64,000 nt of DNA from Flavobacteriaceae bacterium PS02334 (lineage in GTDB: Bacteria; Bacteroidota; Bacteroidia; Flavobacteriales; Flavobacteriaceae): the NCBI GenBank assembly GCA_029959295.1, contig JASCOH010000002.1, forward strand, positions 496,001 through 560,000. Direction: 5' to 3'. The notes beneath the pieces are model-generated. The model was not told where the DNA came from. It worked only from the letters and a program-made list of their open reading frames with translations, and ran no database searches. Below are positions 53,323-63,845 of the stretch, in pieces. Position 1 is the stretch's first letter; every line of letters starts with the position of its first letter. Position numbers and translations under genes: made by a program.

Positions 53323-54231
53323 ATGAAAAAAACTATACTCTTATCATTATTATTTTCTGGACTTTTAGGCCAGGCGCAAAATGCGAATCCGTTAAAGGAA
53401 AAAGTGTATTACAGCGTTTCAGAAGCTTTGAATTCTGATAAAAATGCGACGCAATTAAATCTTAGAGACCAGCATATTTTTTATGTAGAAGAAAATATCA
53501 GCCAGCTCCAAAACCTTCGCTTTTTAAATCTGATGCGAAACAATTTAGAAAAATGGGATGATGCTATTTTTGACCTAAAAAAGCTAGAAGTGCTTATTTT
53601 GAAGCTGAATTCAATGAAATATGTACCAAAAAACATTGGAAATCTTGAAAAACTGATTCGTCTTGATTTATCAAATAATAGCATTTCTTATCTTCCAGAG
53701 GAAATTATCAAGCTCAAAAAACTTCGATTTCTGCATCTTTCCTTAAATTCGATAACTTCGATTCCTGAAATTATTAGCAATTGCAAAAGCTTGGAAGTTT
53801 TAGAATTAGATAACAATCAGTTGAGTTCTTTGCCGGAAGCTGTTTCCAACTTAAAAAATTTAAAAACATTACATTTGGGATACAATCAGTTTAACGAATT
53901 TGAACAGCAACTGACGCGGCTGAATTCTTTAGAAGATTTAAGTTTAGAATACAATCAATTGCAAGAATTTCCAGAAGAAATTGGTTCGCTTAAAAATCTT
54001 AAAATATTGATGCTGAATGATAACAAACTGCAAAAACTTCCAAATAGAATCGTTGAATTGCAAAATTTAGAGCTTCTTTCCTTGTCAAATAATAAAATTG
54101 AAAAGCTTCCAGAAGGCATTGAAAAGCTAGATAAATTGAAAACGCTCATCCTTTTAGGAAATCCGTTGAGCAGTTCTGAAAAAACTAGAATTACAAAGGC
54201 ATTGCCGAATTGTAAAGTTTTCTTTGAATAA
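53323..54231 (+). CDS. Secreted leucine-rich-repeat protein
   Basis: 302-residue protein with signal peptide MKKTILLSLLFSGLLGQAQ and about ten 23-residue LRRs (pattern L-x-x-L-x-x-L-x-L-x-x-N-x-L-x-x-L-P) from about residue 45 to 290. It has no LPxTG-like or T9SS end, so it is probably periplasmic or loosely surface-associated. LRRs of this plain kind usually bind other proteins or polymers. It lies 17 bp after the terminator of the giant phosphatase gene and converges on the mechanosensitive channel gene. Confidence 0.9.
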   Translation: MKKTILLSLLFSGLLGQAQNANPLKEKVYYSVSEALNSDKNATQLNLRDQHIFYVEENISQLQNLRFLNLMRNNLEKWDDAIFDLKKLEVLILKLNSMKYVPKNIGNLEKLIRLDLSNNSISYLPEEIIKLKKLRFLHLSLNSITSIPEIISNCKSLEVLELDNNQLSSLPEAVSNLKNLKTLHLGYNQFNEFEQQLTRLNSLEDLSLEYNQLQEFPEEIGSLKNLKILMLNDNKLQKLPNRIVELQNLELLSLSNNKIEKLPEGIEKLDKLKTLILLGNPLSSSEKTRITKALPNCKVFFE

Positions 54232-54233
54232 AA

Positions 54234-54258
54234 AAAGACTGCCTTTTGAGCAATCTTT
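54234..54258. terminator. Possible bidirectional terminator between the LRR and MscS-like genes
   Basis: The arms AAAGACTGC and GCAATCTTT pair with one mismatch around a 7-nt loop, with A and T runs on the outer sides. It lies between convergent genes. Confidence 0.5.
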
Positions 54259-54267
54259 CTATATAAT

Positions 54268-56622
54268 TTATCCGTTTAAGACAACGCCTCGTCTTTTAAA
54301 ACCGTCAAATAGTGAAACTCGAGCTTCGCTGATGGCTTGTTCTGTCCTGAAAATATTACACCAAAATTGGACTTTCAGTTGAAACGTATTGTCATTAACA
54401 GGATTGTAAAAAATCTGAGGTTCTTTTTCCATAAAAATTACAGGAACCGTGTTCAGGCAGCTTACAATAATTTCTCCAATCTCTTCACGCGTAATTTCTC
54501 CAACAATCGTGAAAGAAAGTTCCATGAGCTTGTGATTGTTTGTGTTTGTCCAGTTTACGATATTCTGCGAAAGCATATTTCCATTCGGAATAATCACTTC
54601 GGCACCGTTTGCAGTATCAATTTTCGTAGTCCTTAATCCGATTGCTTTCACGCGCCCAGACTGCGAACTGACTTCAATTACGTCGCCAATTTGTATCGGC
54701 TTGTCAAAAATCAAAATTACTCCAGAAACAAAATTGCTGACAATATTCTGCAATCCCAAACCGACACCGACACCAAGCGCACCCAAAACAATCGTGATTT
54801 TATCTAAAGGCATTCCAGAAGCAGAAATAGCCAAAAGATAGCCCAAAATTAAGACGCTGAGCCTAGTTATCAATAGTCGTGAATGCTGGCGTTTGTTGAC
54901 GCTTTCTTCATTTTCTTCATCAATTTCTCCAAAAAAGTAAGCTACATATTTTTGAAGCAAATGTGCTACCCAAATGATGACAAAAAACAGCAAAAGGCTT
55001 CCTAAAGTGAAACTGAAACTGCCGATTTTGTTTTCCTTATGATAAATCAGGCTTAGCAAATTATACAAAGAATCAGAAAGATTTAAGTTGGAAGCAATGA
55101 CAATAATCCACAAATAAGTAATTACGATCAAAAATGGCTTTTTTAGATTGTTCGTAAGATTCTCAAAATCAAAAAGCTTGTCAATGCCACGGCGCACACG
55201 GATTGTGTAAATCTGCAAGGTGATTATTTCAAGGATGATTTTCAAAAATACGGAAAGCGCAATGATTTGTGTAAGCGAAATTACTGCTGTCAAGCTTAAA
55301 GTGTGCGCCACAGTTACGCGTCCAAAGAGATTGAAAAGTATGGCAAGAACATTAAAACTGATGAAAATAAAATTTCCCCATTTGAAAAATCCTTGGATGT
55401 ACATTTCTTCTTTGATTGATCTAAGCTGTAAGATTCCAAAGCGAATTGAAAGAATATTGATGCAGATAAAAGCACATCGCTGTAAAAAGCTTACTTCTAA
55501 AAATAAGTCAAAGAAGCTGAAAAGCACAAAAAGGACTACGAGTAAAATCCAGTTTCTGAATGATTTTGGCGACCATATTTTCTTGAATGTAAATGTCAAT
55601 ACGATCAAAAGAAATAAATGCAGAACTTCTATATAAAGTGCTGGCGCATATAAATTTAGAGAAATTGCAATATTTAAAATCACAATCATTAAAGGGAATA
55701 CTATGCTGTTATTCAGGTATTTAAATTTGAATTCAGCTAAAGTTTCAAACCGTTCTGTTTTTTTGAGAAATCGGATATTTGAAATAATCCACCAAAAAAG
55801 AAGTCCCATGCAAATTAGTAGCAAAATCGTGCTTCCTAAACTATATGAAAAATAATAGCTGAATACCTTTATTTCCACGCCAAATTTTGCCTGCAAAAAA
55901 GATTTTGCTTTCTCTTTGGTCAAAGTTTTTTCAGTGCTCCAAAGCTTAGGATATTCATTCCCAAACATCGAACTTCCTGATTTGTCCAAGCGATTATTGA
56001 CCAAGATCAAAGCATCGGAAATTTCCATTTTCTTTTCGGTAGTTTCGGCAGTTATCTTATTTAAAATGCCCAGATTTTTTTTCAAAAGACTGTCTGTACT
56101 CAGCCATTTAGCTTTCAATTCTAATAATTCCGGACGAAATTCTTTGATTAATAAAGTATCGCTGATTAGCTTTTTAAAGACAGTATCTTTAATAATTACC
56201 TTTAAATTTTTCTTGGTAAGCGTTATTTTTTCGTCGTTTTCATTTAGAATTTTACGATAAGCTTCCAATTCTTCCTGAAGTTCAACCAGCACTTTTTTGT
56301 ACATCTGCTGATTGCGGAGATTGTTATTATTTTCGCCATTAATATTCGAAATAATCAGTGCTAAAGCCTGTTTTGTTTTCTTGATTTCTCCAAAAGCAAA
56401 CATGGTTCTGGATTCGAATTTCCCATCGTTTTTGGCAGCATTTAAGATTTCTGCAGTCTTCTCGATCGAAGCCATGTAGTCACTTGAAGTCAGCGCATCC
56501 TTATCTGAAAAAAGCGCCTGCTGTCTTTTTTCCCGTGCGGCATCTGTATTTTGTGCAGTGGCAATATTTGCAAGAAATAGGAGGCAAGTAATAATCAGTT
56601 TCAAGAAAAATTTAAAGCGCAT
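54268..56622 (-). CDS. MscS-family mechanosensitive channel, large (MscK-like) form
   Basis: 784-residue inner-membrane channel. A signal peptide (1-23) is followed by a periplasmic coiled-coil region (about 25-235) and about eleven transmembrane segments. The MscS core near 585-690 carries the pore helix G-A-L-G-V-G-V-G-L-G-L-Q-N-I-V-S-N-F-V-S-G and then I-L-I-F-D-K-P-I-Q-I-G-D-V-I-E-V, I-P-N-G. It opens under membrane tension to release solutes during hypo-osmotic shock. The length and extra N-terminal domain match MscK/MscM-type proteins rather than MscS. Confidence 0.92.
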   Translation of the reverse strand: MRFKFFLKLIITCLLFLANIATAQNTDAAREKRQQALFSDKDALTSSDYMASIEKTAEILNAAKNDGKFESRTMFAFGEIKKTKQALALIISNINGENNNNLRNQQMYKKVLVELQEELEAYRKILNENDEKITLTKKNLKVIIKDTVFKKLISDTLLIKEFRPELLELKAKWLSTDSLLKKNLGILNKITAETTEKKMEISDALILVNNRLDKSGSSMFGNEYPKLWSTEKTLTKEKAKSFLQAKFGVEIKVFSYYFSYSLGSTILLLICMGLLFWWIISNIRFLKKTERFETLAEFKFKYLNNSIVFPLMIVILNIAISLNLYAPALYIEVLHLFLLIVLTFTFKKIWSPKSFRNWILLVVLFVLFSFFDLFLEVSFLQRCAFICINILSIRFGILQLRSIKEEMYIQGFFKWGNFIFISFNVLAILFNLFGRVTVAHTLSLTAVISLTQIIALSVFLKIILEIITLQIYTIRVRRGIDKLFDFENLTNNLKKPFLIVITYLWIIVIASNLNLSDSLYNLLSLIYHKENKIGSFSFTLGSLLLFFVIIWVAHLLQKYVAYFFGEIDEENEESVNKRQHSRLLITRLSVLILGYLLAISASGMPLDKITIVLGALGVGVGLGLQNIVSNFVSGVILIFDKPIQIGDVIEVSSQSGRVKAIGLRTTKIDTANGAEVIIPNGNMLSQNIVNWTNTNNHKLMELSFTIVGEITREEIGEIIVSCLNTVPVIFMEKEPQIFYNPVNDNTFQLKVQFWCNIFRTEQAISEARVSLFDGFKRRGVVLNG

Positions 56623-56686
56623 ACAGATTTATTTTGTTAGGCAAATTAACAAAAAAAAATAGTAGCTATAAAAAAACGCTACATTA

Positions 56687-57094
56687 TTAAGATGTAGCGT
56701 TTCTGTTTTCTATAAATTGAATTTTTCTTATTCTTTTTAGAGGAAATTTTAGCAGAAATGTATTTGCAATTATGATGGCGCCAAAGAGTAAATGTGGAAA
56801 CAATACTTCAGCAAAAAAGCCATAAAGCAAAGGAGAAACGATTAAGAACCATCCAAAAAATAAATCAATTTTGAAGTGAGAATTTATGTTTATCATTTTC
56901 GCTAAGCCAAATTTGTGGTGTGTTATCAAATTCAGGCACAAAATTGCCATTCCGATGGTTACCATGATTTTGCTTTCCATAGCGCTGGTTTCTAAGTTGA
57001 AAATCCACGGCGAAGCAATTAATAATAGTGCCAAAGCATAGTCAATATAACTGTGCCATTTTATTTTTAAGGCTTTTGTTTTTGTCTTTTTCAT
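56687..57094 (-). CDS. SPW-repeat-like integral membrane protein
   Basis: 135-residue inner-membrane protein with four hydrophobic segments. The first contains H-S-Y-I-D-Y-A-L-A-L-L-L-I-A-S-P-W-I-F, the SPW motif, and the third contains F-L-I-V-S-P-L-L, a degenerate second copy. Function unknown. The ATG at 57094 is preferred because the upstream in-frame start would add a polar tail not seen in the family. It is flanked by the channel gene and the SusR-like gene, all on the minus strand, with a 92-bp gap to the latter. Confidence 0.78.
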   Translation of the reverse strand: MKKTKTKALKIKWHSYIDYALALLLIASPWIFNLETSAMESKIMVTIGMAILCLNLITHHKFGLAKMININSHFKIDLFFGWFLIVSPLLYGFFAEVLFPHLLFGAIIIANTFLLKFPLKRIRKIQFIENRNATS

Positions 57095-57186
57095 TTTACT
57101 CTTTTCTTTTTGAGCAAAATTGCATTTTATAGACAAAAATTACATTACAGCATTTTTAATTTTTTTTATATAATATCTGAAAATTC

Positions 57187-58785
57187 CTAAATAGTTTTGA
57201 TCGCCATTATTTTTTCTTCAAAGACTTCCTTAAAATCTGATTTGCTTTTGATTCTTGTTTTGTAAGTATAAATAGTTGAAACAGAAAGCTCTAAGAAGTC
57301 TGCTATTTGATTCGAATCCTGAATTCCCAATCTGTGAAGCGCAAAAATTCGCAATTCGGTATTCAAAAGTTCTCCTTTTTTAATAATGCTTTTATGATCA
57401 GGAGGAAAAAGCGCATTGAAATCGGTAATAAATGTAGGAAATAACTTCAAGAAAATCATATCAAACTGGTGAAATAAAGTCTCGCGCTCTTTTTTCACAT
57501 CGTATTTTTTCAAGCTTGAAATAACTTCATCCGTCTTTTTAGAAATAATTTTTTGAATCGTACTTTTCTGAATATGGTCAATTTTGTTGATTAAATCAGA
57601 AGTCGCTTTTATAAAATAAGTAATATATTCTTCCTTGATCGAATTGGCTTCACTCAGGCTGAAATTCATTTCCTGTAGCTTTTCAAAAGACGTAGCCATT
57701 ACTTTCTTCGCCGCATTTTTTTCCTTCAATTGTTTAAAAATTACGACCAGAAAAAGAATAATAATAAGAGCCAAAACCGTCAAAAGGATTACGATTTTCT
57801 CAAGCATGTCATTTTTTTCATTGACCTTATTAAGCTGCGCTTTTTCAATAATCGGCAGAATGGACGAAATTTCTATTTTCCGATGCCTGGCGTCATAAAA
57901 AGTTGCATCGTCCATGGCGAGATTGATATACTTGTTGGCTCTTTCCAAATAGCCCATTTTAAAGAGTTCGTTGGCTAAATTTCGTAGAGCGACGGTTTCT
58001 TTTGTAGCATTTTTCACGTCGGCAATCGCGGCGAGTGTCAAATAATAAACGGCTTTTTTGGTTTCGCCTTTTTCTGAATAAATATAGCCTAGGCTTGAAG
58101 TTGCTATTCCATAATATTCTACAGGAAGCTTGAAATTATTAATCCAATAGCTGAAAGCTTTTTCAGCGCCTTTAAAATCTTGCTGTTTTAATCGCTTTAA
58201 ACTTTCTGTAGCCCAGTATTCATTGGTGTTTTTCTCAATTAACGAAAGCGCTTTTTCAAGATATTCATTTCCTTTTTGGATGTAATTTATATTGTAGCGC
58301 TGATCTCTGGTGTAATCAGCCAAATCGTAGTAAGCACGTGCTTTTATGGCATAATATTCATATTGGCTTTTTAATATTAGTTTTGAAGGTTCAATGCTAT
58401 TTAAAGTATCAATTGCTTCCTTAAAAAGTCCGGAAGAAAGCAAAACAAAACCTTCTTTTATTCTTGCTTTTGCTAATAATTGCGGATCTTTTAAAGTAAT
58501 TGCCTTCGATTTTGCAACCTCCAGATAATAATAAGCAGAATCATATTTGAAAGATTTATACTCTTCAAACAGGGACATATTTTGATTAAAAAGGCTGTAA
58601 TTATCTTTGCTCAAAGTTGATTTATGGATGCCTTTTTTCAGCTCATTTATTCGGGCATATTTCTGTTTGACATAAATCTGCTTGTTTTGCAGCGCTTTTT
58701 CCAAGCTGTCAAGTACAGGATTTATATCGTTTGCAAAGAGCGTAAAGTTTGATATAAAAAAGAAAAATACTAATAAGCTACGCAT
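57187..58785 (-). CDS. SusR-like membrane-bound TPR/HTH regulator (DUF6377-type)
   Basis: 532-residue regulator. A signal peptide (1-18) leads to a periplasmic TPR array (about 60-320), one transmembrane helix ([18 protein letters not shown] at about 326-346), a cytosolic coiled coil and a C-terminal helix-turn-helix region with [20 protein letters not shown] and [10 protein letters not shown] (about 478-512). This is the architecture of Bacteroides SusR, which senses sugars in the periplasm and activates the sus operon. It diverges from the downstream surface-protein/susC/susD genes and probably activates them. Confidence 0.85.
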   Translation of the reverse strand: MRSLLVFFFFISNFTLFANDINPVLDSLEKALQNKQIYVKQKYARINELKKGIHKSTLSKDNYSLFNQNMSLFEEYKSFKYDSAYYYLEVAKSKAITLKDPQLLAKARIKEGFVLLSSGLFKEAIDTLNSIEPSKLILKSQYEYYAIKARAYYDLADYTRDQRYNINYIQKGNEYLEKALSLIEKNTNEYWATESLKRLKQQDFKGAEKAFSYWINNFKLPVEYYGIATSSLGYIYSEKGETKKAVYYLTLAAIADVKNATKETVALRNLANELFKMGYLERANKYINLAMDDATFYDARHRKIEISSILPIIEKAQLNKVNEKNDMLEKIVILLTVLALIIILFLVVIFKQLKEKNAAKKVMATSFEKLQEMNFSLSEANSIKEEYITYFIKATSDLINKIDHIQKSTIQKIISKKTDEVISSLKKYDVKKERETLFHQFDMIFLKLFPTFITDFNALFPPDHKSIIKKGELLNTELRIFALHRLGIQDSNQIADFLELSVSTIYTYKTRIKSKSDFKEVFEEKIMAIKTI

Positions 58786-59250
58786 CGTTTTTGGTTTAAA
58801 AATCTTTTTAATTTTTGAAATCAGACGTATAATCTTCTTTCATATTAATAATTCATAAAATCTTCTTGGCATTATCTGCTTCATTATTAATTGACTATTA
58901 AGAGAAGGGGAAATTGGAACGCCTAAAGTTTCAAGATGTTAAATATAATGTAAAATTATACATTCCAATAAATTTTGTAAGTATAAATATGCAATCGTGA
59001 AAAATAGCATCATTTTTTTTGCATATTATCATAATTTGAACTTAAAAAAATCAAAAAATCATCTAAACAAAGCCTTGATTTTCTTAAGTATAACTTAAAT
59101 GTATTTATTTTAAAATCAATTAATTAGCCTTAATTCAAACGTTGTAGTATCTTGATTTTTAGTATATGTTTTTTTTTAGAATTCTTTAACGTTTAATTTC
59201 GTCTTGTTCTTCACAAAGAATATTCAAACTAACAAAAAACACAAAAATTT
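58786..59250. other. 465-bp divergent control region of the polysaccharide-utilisation locus
   Basis: No open frame or RNA gene is seen. The region is very AT-rich. A 9-bp direct repeat CTTGATTTT occurs at 59074-59082 and 59151-59159, 77 bp (seven turns of 11 bp) apart, and may belong to a regulator site. No perfect TAnnTTTG box was found on either strand; TATCTTGA at 59148 is the nearest plus-strand match. Confidence 0.5.
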
Positions 59251-59769
59251 ATGAGATGTAAAATTATTTATTTGTTTGCCATCATCAGTTTGCTTGCAGT
59301 AGGGTGCAATGAGCAAGACGACGGCGGTCATGTAGAACCAATAACTATTTATGAAAAAATAAATGGGCAATGGGGATTGATGAATTTGAAAATGGTTGAT
59401 GAATTTGCAAAGACAAATGCGATTGAACCAGCTGAACAAAACTTAAGTACTTTATTCAATTTTGAGGATTTTAAAATCAGCTTTAATGTTGACGATAAAA
59501 TGCAACCGACAACTTATCAAGTTTTAGGCGATGTACCGCCTTTATTTGCTCCAAACGGCTATTGGGAACTAAACGCTCCTTTTCAGCAGACAAATGGCGG
59601 CGCGGCAATAATTTATCTGTATAGCGATGCCCAAAAAACGCAGCTTACTGATCAATTGCGCTTGACATCTGTTCCGGGAAGCAACGAAGAAATGGAGATT
59701 CAATTGACAAGAGTTTCTGGCGGAACTGCTTTTGTTTCTTATGTATTTAAATTAAGTGCAATCAACTAA
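59251..59769 (+). CDS. DUF5004-like surface lipoprotein
   Basis: 172-residue lipoprotein, with lipobox L-L-A-V-G-C at Cys19 followed by an acidic N-E-Q-D-D stretch that favours export to the cell surface. The body, I-N-G-Q-W-G-L-M-N-L-K-M-V-D-E, is a lipocalin-like beta fold as in DUF5004 proteins of Bacteroidetes utilisation loci. It is the first gene of the plus-strand operon and precedes the 359-residue gene by 9 bp. It probably binds glycan or assists SusCD. Confidence 0.72.
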   Translation: MRCKIIYLFAIISLLAVGCNEQDDGGHVEPITIYEKINGQWGLMNLKMVDEFAKTNAIEPAEQNLSTLFNFEDFKISFNVDDKMQPTTYQVLGDVPPLFAPNGYWELNAPFQQTNGGAAIIYLYSDAQKTQLTDQLRLTSVPGSNEEMEIQLTRVSGGTAFVSYVFKLSAIN

Positions 59770-59778
59770 TTCAGCGAT

Positions 59779-60858
59779 ATGAAAAAAATTCTACATACAA
59801 TTTTATTGGTGCTAATGATGGTTCCAAACCTGATTATGGCACAGCAAGACGCTGGAACGATTAGCAAAACATGGTCTTTTCCAGTAGTTTACAAATATAA
59901 CGAAGAAGTTACTTGGTACTTCGATTTAACAGGAACCACTTTTGCTCCAAATGATAATGTCTACCTTTGGATTTGGTCGCCATCTGAGCCAGATGCAGGT
60001 CATTTTGACAATTCTTCTGAATTTGCAAAACTGACTTTCGTTGAAGGAATGACTTGGAAAATGACCTTGACGCCAACGACTTATTTTTCAATGACTCAAG
60101 AAGCAATCGCTTCTAGCGCAGGTTTTTGGTACCGATTGAAAGACAAGACGGGAACAAAACAAACCGGCGTTGCACAAATTGCCTACACCGATTTTTCTTC
60201 TTTTTACACGGCTAATGAGATGATCAAATCTTATCCTGCACAGCCCGTTATCAATCAAGGCGTAAGTATTTTGTTCAACTCAAATTTAGTTGCAGGATTC
60301 CAAAGTGCTTCAGAAGTGCATTTCCACAGCGGACTAAATAATTGGGATGTCAAAGTGGAATACCAAGCTTGGATTCCAGAAAGCGTTCAAAAAACGAAGA
60401 TGAAAAACCTTGGAAACGGCTTCTATAAAATGGATTTAGTTCCGTCAGAATATTATGCCACAGTTGACGGCTATGTCATGGAAAATATTGTCTTTTTGAT
60501 GGTTGCTGACAATTGGGCGGCAACTACTCCTGATCAAATTATTCATGCCGGAGAATATGTTGCGCCGCCGCCGCCAGATTTCAGATTTTTTCCTTTGAAT
60601 ATCAGCAAGAGAGACTTTTTAGGAATTATCAGAAAAAATAATGAGCCTGGAGTTACAAAGCTTCTTTACACAATTACTGCAAATTCGGTGATTTTGAATG
60701 GAGAATTTACAGGAGGCGTTTCTGAAATCAAAGGATTTGTGAATTTGGTGACAGCTTTGAAAGATGTGCCAAATGTGACTGAAATTCATGTTTTGGTTAA
60801 GGATAATAACAACAGGACTATTTCTGATACTACAATTCCCCTTAAAACGGTAGACTAA
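59779..60858 (+). CDS. Secreted beta-rich protein of the utilisation locus (DUF4961-like)
   Basis: 359-residue exported protein with signal peptide MKKILHTILLVLMMVPNLIMAQ. Two immunoglobulin-like or carbohydrate-binding-like beta domains (about 25-145 and 150-265) share the pattern V-x-L-W-I-W-S-P-x-E with aromatic residues, and a short proline stretch (A-P-P-P-P) leads to a third part. It has no T9SS domain. It lies between the DUF5004-like lipoprotein (9 bp) and susC (25 bp). The likely role is glycan binding or scaffolding. The DUF4961 label is from memory and uncertain. Confidence 0.6.
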   Translation: MKKILHTILLVLMMVPNLIMAQQDAGTISKTWSFPVVYKYNEEVTWYFDLTGTTFAPNDNVYLWIWSPSEPDAGHFDNSSEFAKLTFVEGMTWKMTLTPTTYFSMTQEAIASSAGFWYRLKDKTGTKQTGVAQIAYTDFSSFYTANEMIKSYPAQPVINQGVSILFNSNLVAGFQSASEVHFHSGLNNWDVKVEYQAWIPESVQKTKMKNLGNGFYKMDLVPSEYYATVDGYVMENIVFLMVADNWAATTPDQIIHAGEYVAPPPPDFRFFPLNISKRDFLGIIRKNNEPGVTKLLYTITANSVILNGEFTGGVSEIKGFVNLVTALKDVPNVTEIHVLVKDNNNRTISDTTIPLKTVD

Positions 60859-60883
60859 AATTAGCAACTAAAAATTCAATTCA

Positions 60884-63820
60884 ATGAATAATAAAAATAT
60901 AAAAACAGTCCAACATAAAAAGTGGGCCAACTCATCGCTGTTGTTCCTGATTTTCATGCTTTTTCTTTCCGCAGGAATGGCTGCACAGCAAAAAAAGCTG
61001 ATTTCAGGTATCGTTTATGACAATGCAGGAAATACTTTGCCAAGCGTTTCTGTTTTAGAATCTGGAACCTCAAACGGAACTTCCACAGATTTAGACGGAA
61101 AATTCGCTTTGCAAGTAACTACAGGCAATTCAATCATAATTTCTTATGTAGGATATACAAACCAAACTATCGTTGTTGACGCTTCCACAAGCTCAAATCT
61201 AGATATTCGTTTGGAAGAAAATGCGCAGATGCTTGAAGCTGTTGAACTAGTTTCTATTGGTTATGGAACTATGAAAAAATCAGATTTGACCGGAGCAATT
61301 TCTACCGTAAAAGGAGAAGATTTGGTTAAAGGAGTAATTTCTTCAACTGAACAAGCTCTGCAAGGAAAAGTAGCAGGTTTGACCGTAGTTCAAAGTACGG
61401 GAGATCCAAGCAGCGGAGCGACTTTAAGACTTCGCGGTGGAACTTCGTTGACGGCAAGCAATAATCCGCTTATTGTTGTTGATGGAATTGCCGGAGTGGA
61501 TATCAATATCGTGCAACCTTCTGATATTAAAACAATTGATATCTTGAAAGATGCTTCTGCAACAGCTATTTATGGTTCAAGAGGAGCAAACGGAGTTATC
61601 ATCATCACGACAAAAGGCGGTTTGAAAGCAGCAACATCAATCGTTTACAACGGATATATGGGCGTAAGCGAATCTTCAAATCATTTAGACATGCTTTCTG
61701 CAGACCAATGGAGAGGTTATGTGCGCCAAAACGGAATTACAGATGCCATTGATTATGGTGGAAATACAAACTGGCAGAAAGAATTAGAGCGAAAAGCATT
61801 CACGCAATCGCACACAATCAGCATTTCTTCAAGTGGCGAGCAAGGCGGTTTGCGTTCTTCTTTGTCTTATTTGAAAAACGAAGGAATCGTGAAAACTACA
61901 GGTCTTGAGCGTTTGAGCGCTAACTTGAGCGGTTACCAATATGGTTTAGACAAAGCGGTGAAATTTGACATGGGACTTTTTGCCAATATCGACAAATGGA
62001 ATCCGTTGGATTACAGAATTTTTGAGCGTGCTTTTAACTTGAATCCGACAATTCCAGTTTATGATGCTAATGGAAAATTTACGGAAGTAGGAGGAACTTT
62101 GAATGAAAATCCGGTTGAGATTTTGACCAACAGACAAGCGGACAACAAAAGAAATCGTGTTTTGGGATATTTTAAAACAGAAGCTAAAATCTTCACAGAT
62201 CTTCAAGCTGTCGTGAATTTATCTTTGGAACACAATGCAATGCAAGGAAATACATACAAGCCTTCTTACGCAGTTATGGAAGGAAGAACGGAAAACGGAT
62301 ATGCCCAAAAAACCTACGCAGAATATACAAATGCACAAATCGAAGCGTATTTGAATTATACGAAAACCTTTGGAAAACATACAGTTAACGGTTTGTTAGG
62401 GTATTCTTACCTAGAAAATATTTACGAAGGATTTGGAGCGCAAAGAAGCGGTTTTGAAACAGATCTTTTTGGATACAACAATTTGGGAGCTGGTTATTTA
62501 TACCGACTTGGAGATGTTTATTCGTATAAAGGAAAATCAAATTTGGCTTCTTTCTATGCTAGAGCAAATTATTCTTACGATGGAAAATACATGTTCACAG
62601 GAACAATCAGAAGAGACGGTTCAAGCCGTTTTGGAGACAATAACAAATGGGGATATTTTCCATCGGCTTCTGTAGCTTGGAAAATTTCAGGTGAAGAATT
62701 CATGAAATCTACTGACAACTGGCTTACAAATTTAAAATTGAGAGCTGGTTATGGAGTTACGGGTAACCAAGACGGAATCGGTGAATACAAATCGTTATCA
62801 ATTTTAGGAGTTGGCCAAGATAGCTATTATGATCCAGCGACGGGAACTTGGAGTTTGGCTTATTCGCCGACGCAAAACCCAAATCCAGACTTGAAATGGG
62901 AATCTACAGAGCAATTAAACTTAGGTTTAGATTTCAGCCTTTTTAACAGAATTACAGGATCTTTGGAGGTGTATTCTAAAACTACAAAAGATTTATTATA
63001 CACTTATCAGGTACCTCAGCCTCCTTATTTGGTGGGAACAATGCTTGCGAACGTTGGTGAATTGTCTAACAAAGGTATCGAGCTTACGTTGAATGCAAAA
63101 ATCATCGACACTGAAAAATTCTCTTGGGATGCCAATTTTACTTTTGCAAAAAACAAGCAGAAAATTGAAAAATTATCAAACAAAGCTTATAAAACAGATG
63201 TAATCTACAGCGGTTCTTTACACGGACTTTCAGGAATGTCAAACCAATTTTCACAAGTTATTGCAGAAGGATATCCAGTTGGAACTTTCTGGGGTAAAGA
63301 AAGTTATGGAACCGATGAAGACGGAAAATTTATCTTGAGCGAAGACGACAGAGCAATCGGAAACGTGCAGCCTGACTTCAGCCTAGGTTTAGGGATGAAT
63401 TTTACCTACAGCGATTTTGATTTCGGATTTACAGGATACGGAATGTTTGGCCAAGATGTCTTGAACGCAACAAACATGATGCTTTACGACACAAAAAGGC
63501 TTCCGGCTTACAATGTTCCAGATGATGCTTTGAACACTGGAATCACTTCGCCTCCGACATTTTCAAGCCACTGGATTGAAGACGCTTCTTTCTTCAGATT
63601 GCAAACGGTGACGATTGGATACACAGTTCCGTTGAAAAACACAAAATCAAAACTGAGATTGTATGCTTTGGGACAAAACTTAGCAGTAATTACAAATTAC
63701 AACGGTGTTGATCCAGAAGTAGACATGAGCGGATTGGCAAATCCTGGAATCGACAGATTTAACAATTATCCAAGACCAAGAACAATCTCATTCGGATTGA
63801 ATTTCACACTAGGAAACTAA
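60884..63820 (+). CDS. SusC/RagA-family TonB-linked outer-membrane transporter
   Basis: 978-residue outer-membrane glycan transporter. A signal peptide is followed by the carboxypeptidase-like domain (about 40-120: ISGIVYDNAGNTLPSVSV), the SusC signature V-S-I-G-Y-G-T-M-K-K-S-D-L-T-G-A-I and the plug with L-R-G-G-T-S-L-T-A-S-N-N-P-L-I-V-V-D-G and S-A-T-A-I-Y-G-S-R-G-A-N-G-V-I-I-I-T-T-K-G. The barrel ends at P-R-P-R-T-I-S-F-G-L-N-F-T-L-G-N. It forms a complex with the SusD encoded next (25 bp). Confidence 0.96.
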   Translation: MNNKNIKTVQHKKWANSSLLFLIFMLFLSAGMAAQQKKLISGIVYDNAGNTLPSVSVLESGTSNGTSTDLDGKFALQVTTGNSIIISYVGYTNQTIVVDASTSSNLDIRLEENAQMLEAVELVSIGYGTMKKSDLTGAISTVKGEDLVKGVISSTEQALQGKVAGLTVVQSTGDPSSGATLRLRGGTSLTASNNPLIVVDGIAGVDINIVQPSDIKTIDILKDASATAIYGSRGANGVIIITTKGGLKAATSIVYNGYMGVSESSNHLDMLSADQWRGYVRQNGITDAIDYGGNTNWQKELERKAFTQSHTISISSSGEQGGLRSSLSYLKNEGIVKTTGLERLSANLSGYQYGLDKAVKFDMGLFANIDKWNPLDYRIFERAFNLNPTIPVYDANGKFTEVGGTLNENPVEILTNRQADNKRNRVLGYFKTEAKIFTDLQAVVNLSLEHNAMQGNTYKPSYAVMEGRTENGYAQKTYAEYTNAQIEAYLNYTKTFGKHTVNGLLGYSYLENIYEGFGAQRSGFETDLFGYNNLGAGYLYRLGDVYSYKGKSNLASFYARANYSYDGKYMFTGTIRRDGSSRFGDNNKWGYFPSASVAWKISGEEFMKSTDNWLTNLKLRAGYGVTGNQDGIGEYKSLSILGVGQDSYYDPATGTWSLAYSPTQNPNPDLKWESTEQLNLGLDFSLFNRITGSLEVYSKTTKDLLYTYQVPQPPYLVGTMLANVGELSNKGIELTLNAKIIDTEKFSWDANFTFAKNKQKIEKLSNKAYKTDVIYSGSLHGLSGMSNQFSQVIAEGYPVGTFWGKESYGTDEDGKFILSEDDRAIGNVQPDFSLGLGMNFTYSDFDFGFTGYGMFGQDVLNATNMMLYDTKRLPAYNVPDDALNTGITSPPTFSSHWIEDASFFRLQTVTIGYTVPLKNTKSKLRLYALGQNLAVITNYNGVDPEVDMSGLANPGIDRFNNYPRPRTISFGLNFTLGN

Positions 63821-63845
63821 AATGATAACTTATAAAATAAAAAAA